Shown here piece after piece: positions 8,779 to 18,060 of a DNA stretch of 50,683 nucleotides (position 1 is the stretch's first letter; each line of letters starts with the position of its first letter). Source of the stretch: Alphaproteobacteria bacterium (GTDB taxonomy: Bacteria > Pseudomonadota > Alphaproteobacteria > UBA6615). The position numbers were made by a program, and so were the translations under genes. The notes under the pieces are model-generated. The model made no database searches. It was given only the letters and a program-made list of their open reading frames with translations, and was not told where the DNA came from. The stretch spans positions 1-50,683 of the forward strand of contig JAJFIX010000035.1 in assembly GCA_021774575.1 (NCBI GenBank), read 5' to 3'.

Positions 8779-9701
8779 ATGGGGAACTAGTTATTGACGT
8801 CGAGGGGATGTCGAAAAGTTTCGGCCCTCACAAGGTAGTAAATAATTTTGGCATCCAGGTGCCGAAAGGCTGCATCTACGGATTTCTCGGCCCCAACGGC
8901 AGCGGCAAGACGACAACGATTAGGTTGCTCTGCGGATTGCTCACTCCGGACGCGGGCTCGGGCACGTGCCTCGGTTATGACGTTATTCACGAGACCGATC
9001 TGATCAAGCGCCAGGTTGGCTATATGACCCAGCGCTTCAGCCTTTATGACGATCTATCGATTGAGGAAAACCTGACCTTTGTAGGGCGTATGTATGGCAT
9101 GGCCGATCGAGCGGCCAAGGTCACCGATACCTTGGAGCGGTTGGGCCTGGTTGCCCGGCGCAAACAATTGGCGGGAACTCTTTCAGGTGGCTGGAAGCAA
9201 CGTCTGGCCCTTGCGTCTTGCATCATGCATGCACCAAAATTGCTGCTCCTTGACGAGCCGACTGCCGGTGTAGATCCGCAGGCCCGGCGCGATTTCTGGG
9301 ATCAGATCCATATTCTTGCCGATCAGGGGCTCACTATTTTGGTCAGCACACACTATATGGACGAGGCCGAGCGCTGCCACCAAATCGCCTATATCGCCTA
9401 TGGCGAACTCCTGGTTCATGGGCCGGTGGGCGAAATTGTCGCTGGATCGGGTATCGCTACATGGTCGGTCGAGGGCAAGGATCAAATCAGTTTGGCATCG
9501 GAGTTACGGCACCTCACCGGTGTGGACCGGGTGACCGCGTTTGGCCGGAGCTTGCATGTTAGCGGCATTGATGCGGCCGCGTTAGAGACGGCTATTGCGC
9601 CTTACCAAATCCGCCCTGGTCTAACTTGGACTCGGGGCGAAACCAGTTTGGAGGATGTATTCATCCATTTGATGAGCCAGGCAACGGACAATATACAATG
9701 A
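8775..9701 (+). CDS. ABC transporter ATP-binding protein (ABC-2 exporter)
   Basis: A single-nucleotide-binding-domain ATPase of 308 residues. Walker A is GPNGSGKT (39-46), the signature LSGGW (136-140), and Walker B LLLLDEP (156-162), followed by a switch histidine in VSTHYMDEAERC. The C-terminal extension of about 80 residues is usual for drug or polysaccharide exporters of this type. It would power the permease encoded at 10443. The stop overlaps the next start (ATGA), but the next gene is a lysozyme-like protein, not the permease. Confidence 0.93.
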   Translation: MNGELVIDVEGMSKSFGPHKVVNNFGIQVPKGCIYGFLGPNGSGKTTTIRLLCGLLTPDAGSGTCLGYDVIHETDLIKRQVGYMTQRFSLYDDLSIEENLTFVGRMYGMADRAAKVTDTLERLGLVARRKQLAGTLSGGWKQRLALASCIMHAPKLLLLDEPTAGVDPQARRDFWDQIHILADQGLTILVSTHYMDEAERCHQIAYIAYGELLVHGPVGEIVAGSGIATWSVEGKDQISLASELRHLTGVDRVTAFGRSLHVSGIDAAALETAIAPYQIRPGLTWTRGETSLEDVFIHLMSQATDNIQ

Positions 9702-10462
9702 GTGTGCCCAAAATTTGGTTGCAGCCGATTGGCGCCGGTCTTTCGGTCGCTTTTATACTGGCCGTTGGTCTCTATTTTGCTCTCAACATCGGTTTACTGC
9801 GCTTTAACTATCCCGATCGCGTGCAATTTCCGATACGTGGAATAGATATCTCTCATCACCAGGGGCAGATTGACTGGCGGTCCGTCGCCGCCACCGAAAT
9901 TGAATTCGTATTTATCAAGGCGAGCGAAGGTGGTGATTTTGTCGACCCCCGGTTTGCCGATAACTGGCATCATGCAAAGTCCAATGGCCTCCTGGTTGGA
10001 GCTTATCACTTTTTTACCTTGTGTCGTTCCGGCGCTGAACAGGTAGCCAATTTTTTGCAGGTTGCGCCGATCGCGGATAGCAAAATGCCGCCCGTCGTCG
10101 ATTTAGAGTATGGCGGCAATTGCTCGGCGCGACCGGACAAGGCGGATTTTCTGGCCGAACTTGGTGCGTTTCTCTCACCGGTCGAGGCGATGGTTGGGCG
10201 GCCCGTTTTGCTCTACGTCACCGAGCCGTTTTATCAGGATTATTTGCTGGGCCAAGTGCCGACAAACCCGCTTTGGGTTCGTAATATCTTTCATCAACCA
10301 CGTTTGCCGGATGGGCGCAGCTGGGCGTTCTGGCAATTCACAAACAGGGGCCGAATTGACGGCATTGCCGGTCCGGTTGACTTGAACATATTTAGCGGTG
10401 ATGCGCAGGCGTTATCAGAATTTTTGAATTTGGCAGGGACCGATGCGACTGATATCGATTAA
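9698..10462 (+). CDS. membrane-anchored GH25-family lysozyme (muramidase)
   Basis: The start is the ATG at 9698, overlapping the stop of the ATPase gene; upstream frame sequence is shadow. An N-terminal hydrophobic helix (about residues 12-32) should anchor the protein in the inner membrane with its domain in the periplasm. The domain shows GH25 hallmarks: GIDISHHQGQIDW, FIKASEGG, the acidic pair in VVDLEYGG, LWVRN, and the closing WQFTNRGRIDGI with VDLNIF. GH25 enzymes cleave the MurNAc-GlcNAc bond of peptidoglycan. The gene lies between the ATPase and permease genes and overlaps the permease start by 20 bp, so it belongs to the operon. A role in opening the wall for the exporter is inference. 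Confidence 0.9.
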   Translation: MSVPKIWLQPIGAGLSVAFILAVGLYFALNIGLLRFNYPDRVQFPIRGIDISHHQGQIDWRSVAATEIEFVFIKASEGGDFVDPRFADNWHHAKSNGLLVGAYHFFTLCRSGAEQVANFLQVAPIADSKMPPVVDLEYGGNCSARPDKADFLAELGAFLSPVEAMVGRPVLLYVTEPFYQDYLLGQVPTNPLWVRNIFHQPRLPDGRSWAFWQFTNRGRIDGIAGPVDLNIFSGDAQALSEFLNLAGTDATDID

Positions 10463-11576
10463 TCGACTTGCCGCCATGATGAGCAAGGAGTTCATCCAGA
10501 TGCGCCGCGACCGGCTGACATTTGCCATGATGGTCGGCGTTCCGGTGATGCAATTGTTGCTGTTTGGCTTTGCGATCAACGCTGACCCCCGTGGTTTGCC
10601 GGTCGCGGTAATGAGCGCCGATCAGAGCGAATTCTCGCGCAGTTTTGTCGCGGCGTTGGAAAATTCCGAGTATTTCCGTATCGCCAATTATCCCGAAACC
10701 GAAGTCGAGGCCGACCGATTGTTGCGGGTCGGCGCGGTTCAGTTTGTCATCAATATCCCAGAAGATTTTTCGCGCGAATTAATGCGCGGTGCCCGGCCTA
10801 GCCTGCTGGTGGAAGTTGATGCGACCGACCCGGCGGCAGCTTCGAATGCGCTGGCCACCTTACAAGTGCTTGGCAACCGGGCGCTAAACCATGATCTCGA
10901 TGGCCCGCTTCAGGATTTGCGTGCGACGCCGCCGCCCTTCGAGCTGGTCGTTCATCGGCGCTATAACGAGGAAGGTATTACGCAATATAATATCGTCCCC
11001 GGCCTGATGGGGGTCGTCTTGACCATGACGATGGTGATTATGACGTCGCTCGCCGTCACCCGTGAGACCGAGCGGGGGACGATGGAGTCCCTGCTCGCAA
11101 CACCGGTCACACCGCTGGAGGTAATGATAGGCAAGATCGTGCCTTATATTTTGGTCGGTTATGTCCAGGTGGCGCTGATCCTCATTGCAGCCAAATTTAT
11201 CTTCGGTGTACCTATGGAGGGGAGCTTGCTCCTTCTCTCTTTGGTGCTGATCGTTTTTGTAGCGGCAAATTTAGCTGTTGGATTTACCTTTTCGACACTT
11301 GCCGGCAACCAATTGCAGGCCATGCAGATGGCGTTCTTTTTCTTCCTGCCGTCCCTTCTCCTATCGGGTTTTATGTTTCCGTTTCGCGGCATGCCCCTAT
11401 GGGCCCAATGGCTCGGTGAAGTTTTCCCTCTCACCCATTTCCTGCGGGTCGTGCGCGGAATTTTATTGAAGGGCAATGGGGTCGCTGATATCGCCGCCGA
11501 AACTGGCTATATGGCGCTCTTCTTGATTGTTGCGTCGACCCTAGCGATGCTTCGTTATCGCCGGACGTTAGATTAG
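10443..11576 (+). CDS. ABC-2 type permease
   Basis: A 377-residue inner-membrane protein of the ABC-2 permease family (YhhJ/YbhR-like): an N-terminal helix after MSKEFIQMRRDRLTFAMM, a large periplasmic domain (about residues 45-175), then five C-terminal helices with NIVPGLMGVVLTMT and RETERGTMESLLATPV. Exporters of this class often have two permease genes; only one is present here, so it may work as a homodimer. It starts inside the lysozyme gene (20-bp overlap). It is the last gene of the operon; the following gene is 109 bp away. Confidence 0.92.
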   Translation: MRLISINRLAAMMSKEFIQMRRDRLTFAMMVGVPVMQLLLFGFAINADPRGLPVAVMSADQSEFSRSFVAALENSEYFRIANYPETEVEADRLLRVGAVQFVINIPEDFSRELMRGARPSLLVEVDATDPAAASNALATLQVLGNRALNHDLDGPLQDLRATPPPFELVVHRRYNEEGITQYNIVPGLMGVVLTMTMVIMTSLAVTRETERGTMESLLATPVTPLEVMIGKIVPYILVGYVQVALILIAAKFIFGVPMEGSLLLLSLVLIVFVAANLAVGFTFSTLAGNQLQAMQMAFFFFLPSLLLSGFMFPFRGMPLWAQWLGEVFPLTHFLRVVRGILLKGNGVADIAAETGYMALFLIVASTLAMLRYRRTLD

Positions 11577-11685
11577 TTTAGGAGGTCAGGCATTGCGGTT
11601 TCTGAGCATTGTCCTTGTCCACCGGCCTCAGTTTTCCGACCCTGCCAGAGCTAATTTATCAAGGAAATGATGGATATGCGAGAAT

Positions 11686-12813
11686 ATGGCTGAGCCTTTT
11701 AAGAATGCCTTTAATGAAGCGCTTATCCAATCTATGGGCCTACATTTTCACAAGGCATACCCAAATTTTGACCAAAAAGGATTTACCGCGCGAGCGTCGG
11801 TTGGATTGGAAAAACTGGAACTCAAAGATAGGTCGGCACAAATCGCGACTGCGATGGCGGAGTATCTGCCAAAGGATTTTGAGATCGCCGGCGCCATATT
11901 AATGGCGAGCCTATCTCAAAATGAAGATGCCGGTGTCACTGGGTCGGAGTTTATGGCCGACGGGATTGCTGGTTGGGCAATCATGCCAATGACTTACTAT
12001 GTGGGCCTGTTTGGACTCAATAATTTTTGTCAGTCGATGGCGCTTCTGCGAGAAATGACAAAACGATTTAGCTCGGAATTTGGAATTCGGTTTTTCCTAT
12101 TGTGCGATCCGGATCGTACATTGGAGATTCTTACTGAATGGGCATATGATCCGAACCGGCATGTTCGGCGCCTTGTATCCGAAGGTACGCGCCCGCGCCT
12201 GCCTTGGGCACAGCGGTTGCCCGGATTTATTGCCGACCCGTCTCCCATCTTGCCGCTTCTGGATGTCCTCAAGGATGACGACGAAGAATATGTACGTCGC
12301 TCAGTCGCAAATAACCTCAACGACATTGCCAAGGACCACCCGAATTTGGTCGCTAGTATCGCCGGGCGTTGGATCGCCGAGGGTGGCCGGAATAGGGAGA
12401 GGTTAGTTCGACACGCGTGCCGGACCTTGGTCAAACAAGGCCATACCGGCGCGCTGAAAGTCTTGGGGTATGATAGACCGAAAGTCGATATGGAGCGCCT
12501 TGAAATCTTGACGCCGAAGGTCGATTTTGGTGAGGCACTGGAGTTTGATTTGGCCCTGGTTTCAACCGGCGAGGATCCCCAGCCATTGATTATCGACTAT
12601 GCGATCCATCATCGCAAAGCCAATGGGAAAACATCCCCCAAAGTATTCAAGTGGAAATCGATCCAGCTTGGGCCGAAGGAAACTCACAAGGCGAAGCGTA
12701 ATCACTTCTTTAGAAAAATTACCACTCGGACCTATTATCCTGGACCTCATAAATTGGAAGTTTTCATTAATGGCGTGTCGAAGGGCGTACGAGATTTCGA
12801 GCTCGTAATGTGA
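11686..12813 (+). CDS. AlkC-like DNA alkylation repair protein
   Basis: A 375-residue protein with ALK/HEAT-like helical repeats. MPMTYYVGLFGL, a run of repeats such as WAYDPNRHVRRLVSEGTRPR, and DDDEEYVRRSVANNLNDIAKD fit the AlkC branch of DNA glycosylases, which remove alkylated bases such as 3-methyladenine without base flipping. The C-terminal part (from about residue 265) reads as a beta-rich domain, which AlkC-type proteins can carry (Ig-like). The ATG at 11686 is the first in frame. It lies 109 bp after the exporter operon, so it may have its own promoter. Confidence 0.85.
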   Translation: MAEPFKNAFNEALIQSMGLHFHKAYPNFDQKGFTARASVGLEKLELKDRSAQIATAMAEYLPKDFEIAGAILMASLSQNEDAGVTGSEFMADGIAGWAIMPMTYYVGLFGLNNFCQSMALLREMTKRFSSEFGIRFFLLCDPDRTLEILTEWAYDPNRHVRRLVSEGTRPRLPWAQRLPGFIADPSPILPLLDVLKDDDEEYVRRSVANNLNDIAKDHPNLVASIAGRWIAEGGRNRERLVRHACRTLVKQGHTGALKVLGYDRPKVDMERLEILTPKVDFGEALEFDLALVSTGEDPQPLIIDYAIHHRKANGKTSPKVFKWKSIQLGPKETHKAKRNHFFRKITTRTYYPGPHKLEVFINGVSKGVRDFELVM

Positions 12814-12956
12814 GCCCTTTGTCTTTTCCGACGTTTCCCGCTCATATTTCCAGCCAATGACCATAAATATCGAGCGGTTCAATTAAATCGCTAAAAATGA
12901 AAAAAACAGTGAAACTGGGCCCAGTTTACGGACTGTATGAATTCGGATCCCGCTGC

Positions 12957-13505
12957 TTAAGTTAGAGGATCGGGGTGACCCTCGGGCACGGGCAGGCGAA
13001 AGACGTTCAGGGTCATCGCCGCCATCGTATAATAGCCGACAATGCAGGTTAGCTCCGCAACACCGGCTTCGCCAAACGCCGCCAATGCGCGGGCATAGGT
13101 GTCGTCGCTGACCTCGCGCCAGCGGTGAAGTTCTGTGACGAAATCAAATAAGACGCTTTCGTCGTCATTGTCGAATACCGGTGTGACGTCGGCGGCAAGA
13201 TCGGCGATGACATGGTTGGCTAGCCCAGCCTCCCTGGCTGGTCCTTCATGGGAATACCATTCAAATTGGGCCGTCCAGTGGCGGGCAACGATGAGAATGG
13301 CCAGCTCCGACAGGCGCGGCCCTAGCGATGTTTTATAGCGCACATATTCGCCGAGTTTTTGGGCCCTGTCGGCGAGATCCGGCGCGCGTAGCCAGGGCTG
13401 AAACAGCACCGGCACTTCGCCGCGCGGTCCCGACGTGATGCTCTCCACCACCGATTTCTGATCTTGCGTCATTTCATCTGGTTGCAGTGTTCTTATCCGC
13501 TGCAT
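12957..13505 (-). CDS. carboxymuconolactone decarboxylase-family protein
   Basis: A 182-residue all-helical protein of the carboxymuconolactone decarboxylase family. GPRLSELAILIVARHW, then the E-W-x-x-H motif in FEWYSHEGPAREAG, and a closing YYTMAAMTLNVFRLPVP are typical. Unlike the protein at 5836 it has no CxxC pair, so a decarboxylase or isomerase-like role is more likely than peroxidase activity. It is divergent from the GST gene, with 54 bp between starts, so the two probably share a control region. Substrate unknown. Confidence 0.85.
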   Translation of the reverse strand: MQRIRTLQPDEMTQDQKSVVESITSGPRGEVPVLFQPWLRAPDLADRAQKLGEYVRYKTSLGPRLSELAILIVARHWTAQFEWYSHEGPAREAGLANHVIADLAADVTPVFDNDDESVLFDFVTELHRWREVSDDTYARALAAFGEAGVAELTCIVGYYTMAAMTLNVFRLPVPEGHPDPLT

Positions 13506-13559
13506 CTTGTTTCCTCTATGCTATATATTTGCCGCTCAGCTTAATGATGGAGAGACGGT

Positions 13560-14246
13560 ATGGCGATTACCCTTTACGATCTTGTTGGTGCTCAAGACCG
13601 GTATTTTAGCCCCTTTTGTTGGCGCATCCGTTGGGCATTGGCCCATAAGGGGCTGGATGTCGAGTGCCGCCCGACCCGGTTTACCGAGATCAAGGATATT
13701 TGCGGTGGCGGTCATAGCCTTGTGCCAGTGATCGACGATGGAGGCAAGATTGTCGCCAACAGCATGGATATTGCCCTCTATCTCGATAAGGCTTACCCCG
13801 AAGCGCCGACGCTAATCCCCGGTCCGCTCGCGCAAACCAAATTCATCGAAAATTGGAGCCAGGCGACCATTCATCCCAACTTGGTTCCCATGGTGGTAAA
13901 TGACATTCACGATCATCTGACCCCGGAGGATCAACCCTTTTTTAGAGAGACGCGGGAAAAGCGTTTCGGCATGCCACTGGATCAGGTTCAGGCGGATCGC
14001 GAAGAGAAGATCGAGGCGTTTCGGGCATCCCTCGGGCCGCTCCGCGCCACCTTTGAAACGAACGATTTTCTCGGTGGCAGTGAGCCAGTATTCGCCGATT
14101 ATATTGTTGCCGGCGCCTTTCAATGGGCCCGGGTGATAAGTCCGTTCAAACTTTTGGAAGCTGGCGATCCGGTACACGCCTGGTTTGCCCGCTGTCTAGA
14201 CCTTTATGACGGGTTGGGGGCACGGATGCCCGGATATCCGATTTAA
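13560..14246 (+). CDS. glutathione S-transferase, beta-etherase (LigE)-like
   Basis: A 228-residue GST with a thioredoxin-like N-terminal domain (ITLYDLVGAQDRYFSPFCWR, VPVIDDGGKIVANSMDIALYLD) and a helical C-terminal domain. The pattern SPFCWRIRWALAHKGLDVE with the closing FLGGSEPVFADY and LYDGLGARMPG resembles LigE-type glutathione-dependent beta-etherases that cleave lignin-derived aryl ethers. Whether it does that here cannot be told; many LigE-like GSTs act on other electrophiles. It is divergent from a carboxymuconolactone decarboxylase-like gene and convergent with trmJ (18 bp between stops). Confidence 0.85.
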   Translation: MAITLYDLVGAQDRYFSPFCWRIRWALAHKGLDVECRPTRFTEIKDICGGGHSLVPVIDDGGKIVANSMDIALYLDKAYPEAPTLIPGPLAQTKFIENWSQATIHPNLVPMVVNDIHDHLTPEDQPFFRETREKRFGMPLDQVQADREEKIEAFRASLGPLRATFETNDFLGGSEPVFADYIVAGAFQWARVISPFKLLEAGDPVHAWFARCLDLYDGLGARMPGYPI

Positions 14247-14264
14247 GCTCGGTTTTGCTCAGGC

Positions 14265-15038
14265 TTACGGCTTGCCCCGGTCTCGCGGATTGATCAGGGT
14301 CGAGACGATGCCGTGCAGGGTTTGCAGTTCCGGGGTTGTGTATCGGCCGCGCTGAAAAATTGTGCGGAGTGAGCGCGCCATGGAGCCGCGTAGGGCTTCA
14401 TTGGGGAAATAGCCACGGGTTTCAAGCTCCGATTCCAGGCGTAAAATAAATGCATCGAGCTCAGCTTTGCTCGATGGCGGCGGAGTATCTTCGATAAAGG
14501 CAGCGCGACCGGCCTGATCGAAATCGGCAAAGGCCAGTTCATAACCGACCAGCAGGACCGCCTGGGCAAGGTTGAGAGACGCATAGGCGGGATTGAGGGG
14601 GATCGAGATCACCGTGTCGATATGGGTCAAATGATCATTGGTCAGACCCGACCGTTCCGGGCCGAACAAAATACCTGTTTTAACCCCTTGGTCCATTGCC
14701 GCGCGAATTTCAGCCGCCGCGTCCCGGGCGGTTAGCGTCCGTAATATCATATCGCGCGGTCGGGCGGTTGCCGCATAGACCCGTTCCAAATCGCCGACCG
14801 CGGTATCGACGGTATCGTGCAACGTCGCAGCATCGAGCACTTGGGTTGCCCCGGCTGCCATCGCCACTGCCCGCTCGTTCGGCCAGATTTCGCGAGGATT
14901 AACCAGCGCCATTTCCGTCATGCCGCAATTCAGCATGGCGCGGGCACTGGCCCCGATATTTTGCCCGAGCTGCGGCTCAACCAGGATGATCCTCGGTCCA
15001 CCTGTTTTAACTTCCTGACTGCGGTTGGTTCCGGCCAC
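14265..15038 (-). CDS. trmJ: tRNA (cytidine/uridine-2'-O-)-methyltransferase TrmJ
   Basis: A SPOUT-class methyltransferase of 257 residues. RIILVEPQLGQNIGASARAM at the N-terminus, ILFGPERSGLTNDHL and IPLNPAYASLNLAQAVLLV are the family's knotted S-adenosylmethionine-binding motifs. TrmJ methylates the ribose of nucleotide 32 in several tRNAs. It is the last gene of the five-gene minus-strand run and lies 17 bp after the citramalate synthase stop. Confidence 0.92.
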   Translation of the reverse strand: MAGTNRSQEVKTGGPRIILVEPQLGQNIGASARAMLNCGMTEMALVNPREIWPNERAVAMAAGATQVLDAATLHDTVDTAVGDLERVYAATARPRDMILRTLTARDAAAEIRAAMDQGVKTGILFGPERSGLTNDHLTHIDTVISIPLNPAYASLNLAQAVLLVGYELAFADFDQAGRAAFIEDTPPPSSKAELDAFILRLESELETRGYFPNEALRGSMARSLRTIFQRGRYTTPELQTLHGIVSTLINPRDRGKP

Positions 15039-15055
15039 GTGGGTGATTTATCCTG

Positions 15056-16663
15056 TCACGCGACGGCGCGATCGCTGACCCGGGCTCGGTAGAGCTTATG
15101 GGTGATGGCGTCGCTCAATGCCTCATAGGCTGCATCGATAATATTGGGTGAAATACCGACCGTTGTCCAACGCTGACCCTGGTCATCGGCGCTTTCTATC
15201 ATCACCCGGGTTATTGCCGCCGTTGCACGCTGGGGTGTGAGAATGCGGACCTTGAAATCAGAAAGTCGAACCCGGTCAAGTTCGGGATAGGCGGGCAGTA
15301 ACGCGGCGCGCAAAGCGGCGTCCAAAGCGTCGACGGGGCCATTTCCTTCGGCGACTTTCATGATCTCGGTGCCGGCAACATTTATTTTGATGACCGCCTG
15401 TGAAACCGAAACCAGTTCACCTTTGGCATTGTGGCGCCGTTCAACCTCGACCCGCAAACTGGTGACATCGTAGAAATTCGGCACGTCGCCCAGGGCGCGG
15501 TGTGCCATGAGCTCGAAACTCGCCTCGGCGCCGTCATAAGTATAACCCTGATGCTCCTTGGATTTCACATCCTCGACCAGCCGAGTGATGCGCTTATCTT
15601 TGGGGTCAATGGTCAGGCCGATCGCCTCAAGTTGAGCGACGACATTGGCTCGCCCGGCCTGATCGGAGACAACGATGCGACGGCGATTACCGATGAGTTC
15701 GGGCTCGATATGCTCATAGGTGCGCGGGTCTTTTTGCACCGCCGAAACATGGACGCCGCCCTTGTGACTGAACGCGGCGTCGCCGACATAAGCCGCATGG
15801 CTGTCGGGCGCCCGATTGAGAATTTCGTCCAGCAGTCGGGATACGCCGGTCAGGTGCGTGAGCCTATCGGCATCGATACCTGTCTCATATGCGCCCTGAT
15901 ATTTATGGGCCAGGGTCGGAATAACCGAAATGAGATTGGTGTTGCCGCATCGCTCGCCAACCCCATTGATGGTGCCTTGGATTTGAGCTGCCCCGGCCTC
16001 AATCGCCGCCAATGAAATGGCAACGGCATTGCCCGTATCGTTATGCGCGTGGATGCCCAACTTGTCGCCGGGGATGGCCTTGGCAATTTCGGTTACGATG
16101 GCAAAGACTTCACTGGGCAGGGTGCCACCATTTGTATCGCAGAGGGTAATCCAGCGTGCCCCCGCGTCATGGGCAGCGGTAATGCAAGCGACTGCGTAAT
16201 CGGAGTTGGACTTATACCCGTCGAAAAAATGTTCCGCGTCAAAGACGATTTCTTTGCCGAGGCCCACACCGTGGGCGACGCTATCGCCGATCATCGCGAT
16301 ATTTTCTTCGTGGGGGATTTCTAGTGCGACATCGACTTGAAAATCCCAGCATTTGCCGAATAAGCAGACTGTATTGGTCCCACCGGATAGAACACCTGTC
16401 AGGCCGGGATCGTTGGCCGCACTACGTCCGGCTCGCCGGGTCATGCCAAAGGCGGTTAGGGCCGCGGTTTTGAGTGACGGCGGATTGGCGAAAAAATCAT
16501 CGTCGGTCGGATTTGCACCGGGCCACCCGCCTTCGACATAGTCGAGACCGAGGTCATCCAGGGCGCGGGCAATAGCAATTTTATCGCTGGCTGAAAAATC
16601 CACACCTTGGGTCTGCGCGCCATCGCGCAGCGTCGTGTCGAACAGATAGATCCGTCGTGCCAT
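15056..16663 (-). CDS. cimA: (R)-citramalate synthase
   Basis: A 535-residue HMGL/LeuA-like enzyme: FDTTLRDGAQTQGVDFS at the N-terminus, the metal-binding IHAHNDTGNAVA, and a C-terminal regulatory domain ending near HKLYRARVSDRAVA. Length and the TQGVDFS variant fit the citramalate synthase branch, which condenses pyruvate and acetyl-CoA to citramalate, giving a threonine-independent route to isoleucine. The ATG at 16663 was chosen because it directly precedes MARRIYLFDTT and lies just after the cysS stop; a longer frame from 16687 would overlap cysS. The C-terminal domain may give isoleucine feedback control. Confidence 0.88.
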   Translation of the reverse strand: MARRIYLFDTTLRDGAQTQGVDFSASDKIAIARALDDLGLDYVEGGWPGANPTDDDFFANPPSLKTAALTAFGMTRRAGRSAANDPGLTGVLSGGTNTVCLFGKCWDFQVDVALEIPHEENIAMIGDSVAHGVGLGKEIVFDAEHFFDGYKSNSDYAVACITAAHDAGARWITLCDTNGGTLPSEVFAIVTEIAKAIPGDKLGIHAHNDTGNAVAISLAAIEAGAAQIQGTINGVGERCGNTNLISVIPTLAHKYQGAYETGIDADRLTHLTGVSRLLDEILNRAPDSHAAYVGDAAFSHKGGVHVSAVQKDPRTYEHIEPELIGNRRRIVVSDQAGRANVVAQLEAIGLTIDPKDKRITRLVEDVKSKEHQGYTYDGAEASFELMAHRALGDVPNFYDVTSLRVEVERRHNAKGELVSVSQAVIKINVAGTEIMKVAEGNGPVDALDAALRAALLPAYPELDRVRLSDFKVRILTPQRATAAITRVMIESADDQGQRWTTVGISPNIIDAAYEALSDAITHKLYRARVSDRAVA

Positions 16664-16668
16664 GATGA

Positions 16669-18060
16669 TTAAGCCCTGCGCCGCCAATCCGTGGTGCCGT
16701 CTGGCCGGTCCTCCAAAATGATGCCTTGCTCGACGAGACTATCGCGAATTCGGTCGGCTTCGGCAAAGTTTTTAGCGCTCCGCGCCGCAATACGCTCGGC
16801 AATCATCGTCTCGATTGCCGTATCGTCCTTGCTGGGTGCAGAGCCACGGCGCCAGGCCTCGGGGTCCTGGGTCAGCAGACCCAAAAGGGCACCGCCGGAA
16901 ATCAGCTGACCTTTTAGTTCGGCGATTTCTTCGTTTGGATTGTTGGGATCGCAGCTATTGAGCTTGGTGCGCAATTGATGGAGGTGGGTCAGGGCAGACG
17001 GCGTGTTGAGGTCGTCGGCAACGGCCGCGAGCACCTCATCTGCCGTGACTGTCGCGGCGGTGACATCAGCAAATTTATGCAATGTGCCATAAAAACTATC
17101 GAGTTCGGATTTTGCCGCAGTCAATCCGGCCTTGGTAAAATCAATCGGTTGGCGGTAATGGGTTTTCAGCAGTGCCAAACGCAGGGCCTCACCGGGAAAT
17201 TCTTCAAGCAGGTCGCAGACCAGATAGAAATTGCCGATGGATTTCGACATTTTCTCACCTTCGGAGGTGAGGTAGCCGTTATGCACCCAGTAGCGGGCGA
17301 ATCCGTGATCGGGATCGCCGCAGCGGCTCTGGGCGATCTCGTTTTCATGGTGGGGGAAGACGAGATCCAACCCGCCACCGTGAATGTCAAAATCGGGCCC
17401 GAGATATTTGACGCTCATTGCCGAGCATTCCAGATGCCAGCCCGGGCGACCATGCCCCCACGGACTGTCCCATCCCGGTTGGCTGTCGGTCGAGGGTTTC
17501 CACAAAATAAAATCGGCGGGGTCATTTTTATAGGGCGCAACTTCAACCCTTGCCCCGGCAACCAGCGCGTCGCGATCAAGGCCCGATAGGCTTCCATAAT
17601 TGGGCATTGTCGGAACATCGAACAGCACATGCCCCTCGGCCTCATAAGCATGGCCTTTGGCAATCAGGTCTTTAATTAGCTGGACCATCTCGGCGATATG
17701 GTCGGTAGCCCGTGGCTCAATTGTGGGCACCAAATTGCCAAGGGCCGCCGCATCTTGCTGGAAAAATTCCGTCGTTTGCTTGGTTAGTTCGCCGATCGGT
17801 ACGCCGCGTTCGGCGGCCCTGGCATTAATTTTGTCATCGACATCGGTGATGTTGCGGACATAAACCACCTCCGGATAGACCGCGCGCAACAGGCGATAGA
17901 GGATATCAAAAACAACAAACATCCGCCCATTGCCGATATGAATGCGGTCATAGACTGTTGGCCCGCAGGCATACATGCGAACCCGGCCTGGCTCCAATGG
18001 TTCAAAGGAGCGCTTGGTGCGGGCGGCGGTGTCATAAAGGGAAATTTCTACGGAGGTCAT
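16669..18060 (-). CDS. cysS: cysteinyl-tRNA synthetase
   Basis: A 463-residue class I synthetase. The HIGN version of the HIGH motif is at residues 41-44, the zinc ligand Cys32 is in YACGPTVYD, and the KMSKS loop appears in GEKMSKSIGN. It charges tRNA-Cys with cysteine in the cytoplasm. The start overlaps the nadE stop by 4 bp, which implies translational coupling, and citramalate synthase follows within 6 bp. Confidence 0.97.
   Translation of the reverse strand: MTSVEISLYDTAARTKRSFEPLEPGRVRMYACGPTVYDRIHIGNGRMFVVFDILYRLLRAVYPEVVYVRNITDVDDKINARAAERGVPIGELTKQTTEFFQQDAAALGNLVPTIEPRATDHIAEMVQLIKDLIAKGHAYEAEGHVLFDVPTMPNYGSLSGLDRDALVAGARVEVAPYKNDPADFILWKPSTDSQPGWDSPWGHGRPGWHLECSAMSVKYLGPDFDIHGGGLDLVFPHHENEIAQSRCGDPDHGFARYWVHNGYLTSEGEKMSKSIGNFYLVCDLLEEFPGEALRLALLKTHYRQPIDFTKAGLTAAKSELDSFYGTLHKFADVTAATVTADEVLAAVADDLNTPSALTHLHQLRTKLNSCDPNNPNEEIAELKGQLISGGALLGLLTQDPEAWRRGSAPSKDDTAIETMIAERIAARSAKNFAEADRIRDSLVEQGIILEDRPDGTTDWRRRA

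Noticed and set aside
8775-11576. Reading the exporter as a complete two-permease YbhFSR system
   Set aside because: Only one permease gene is present in the operon; the other position holds a GH25 lysozyme.
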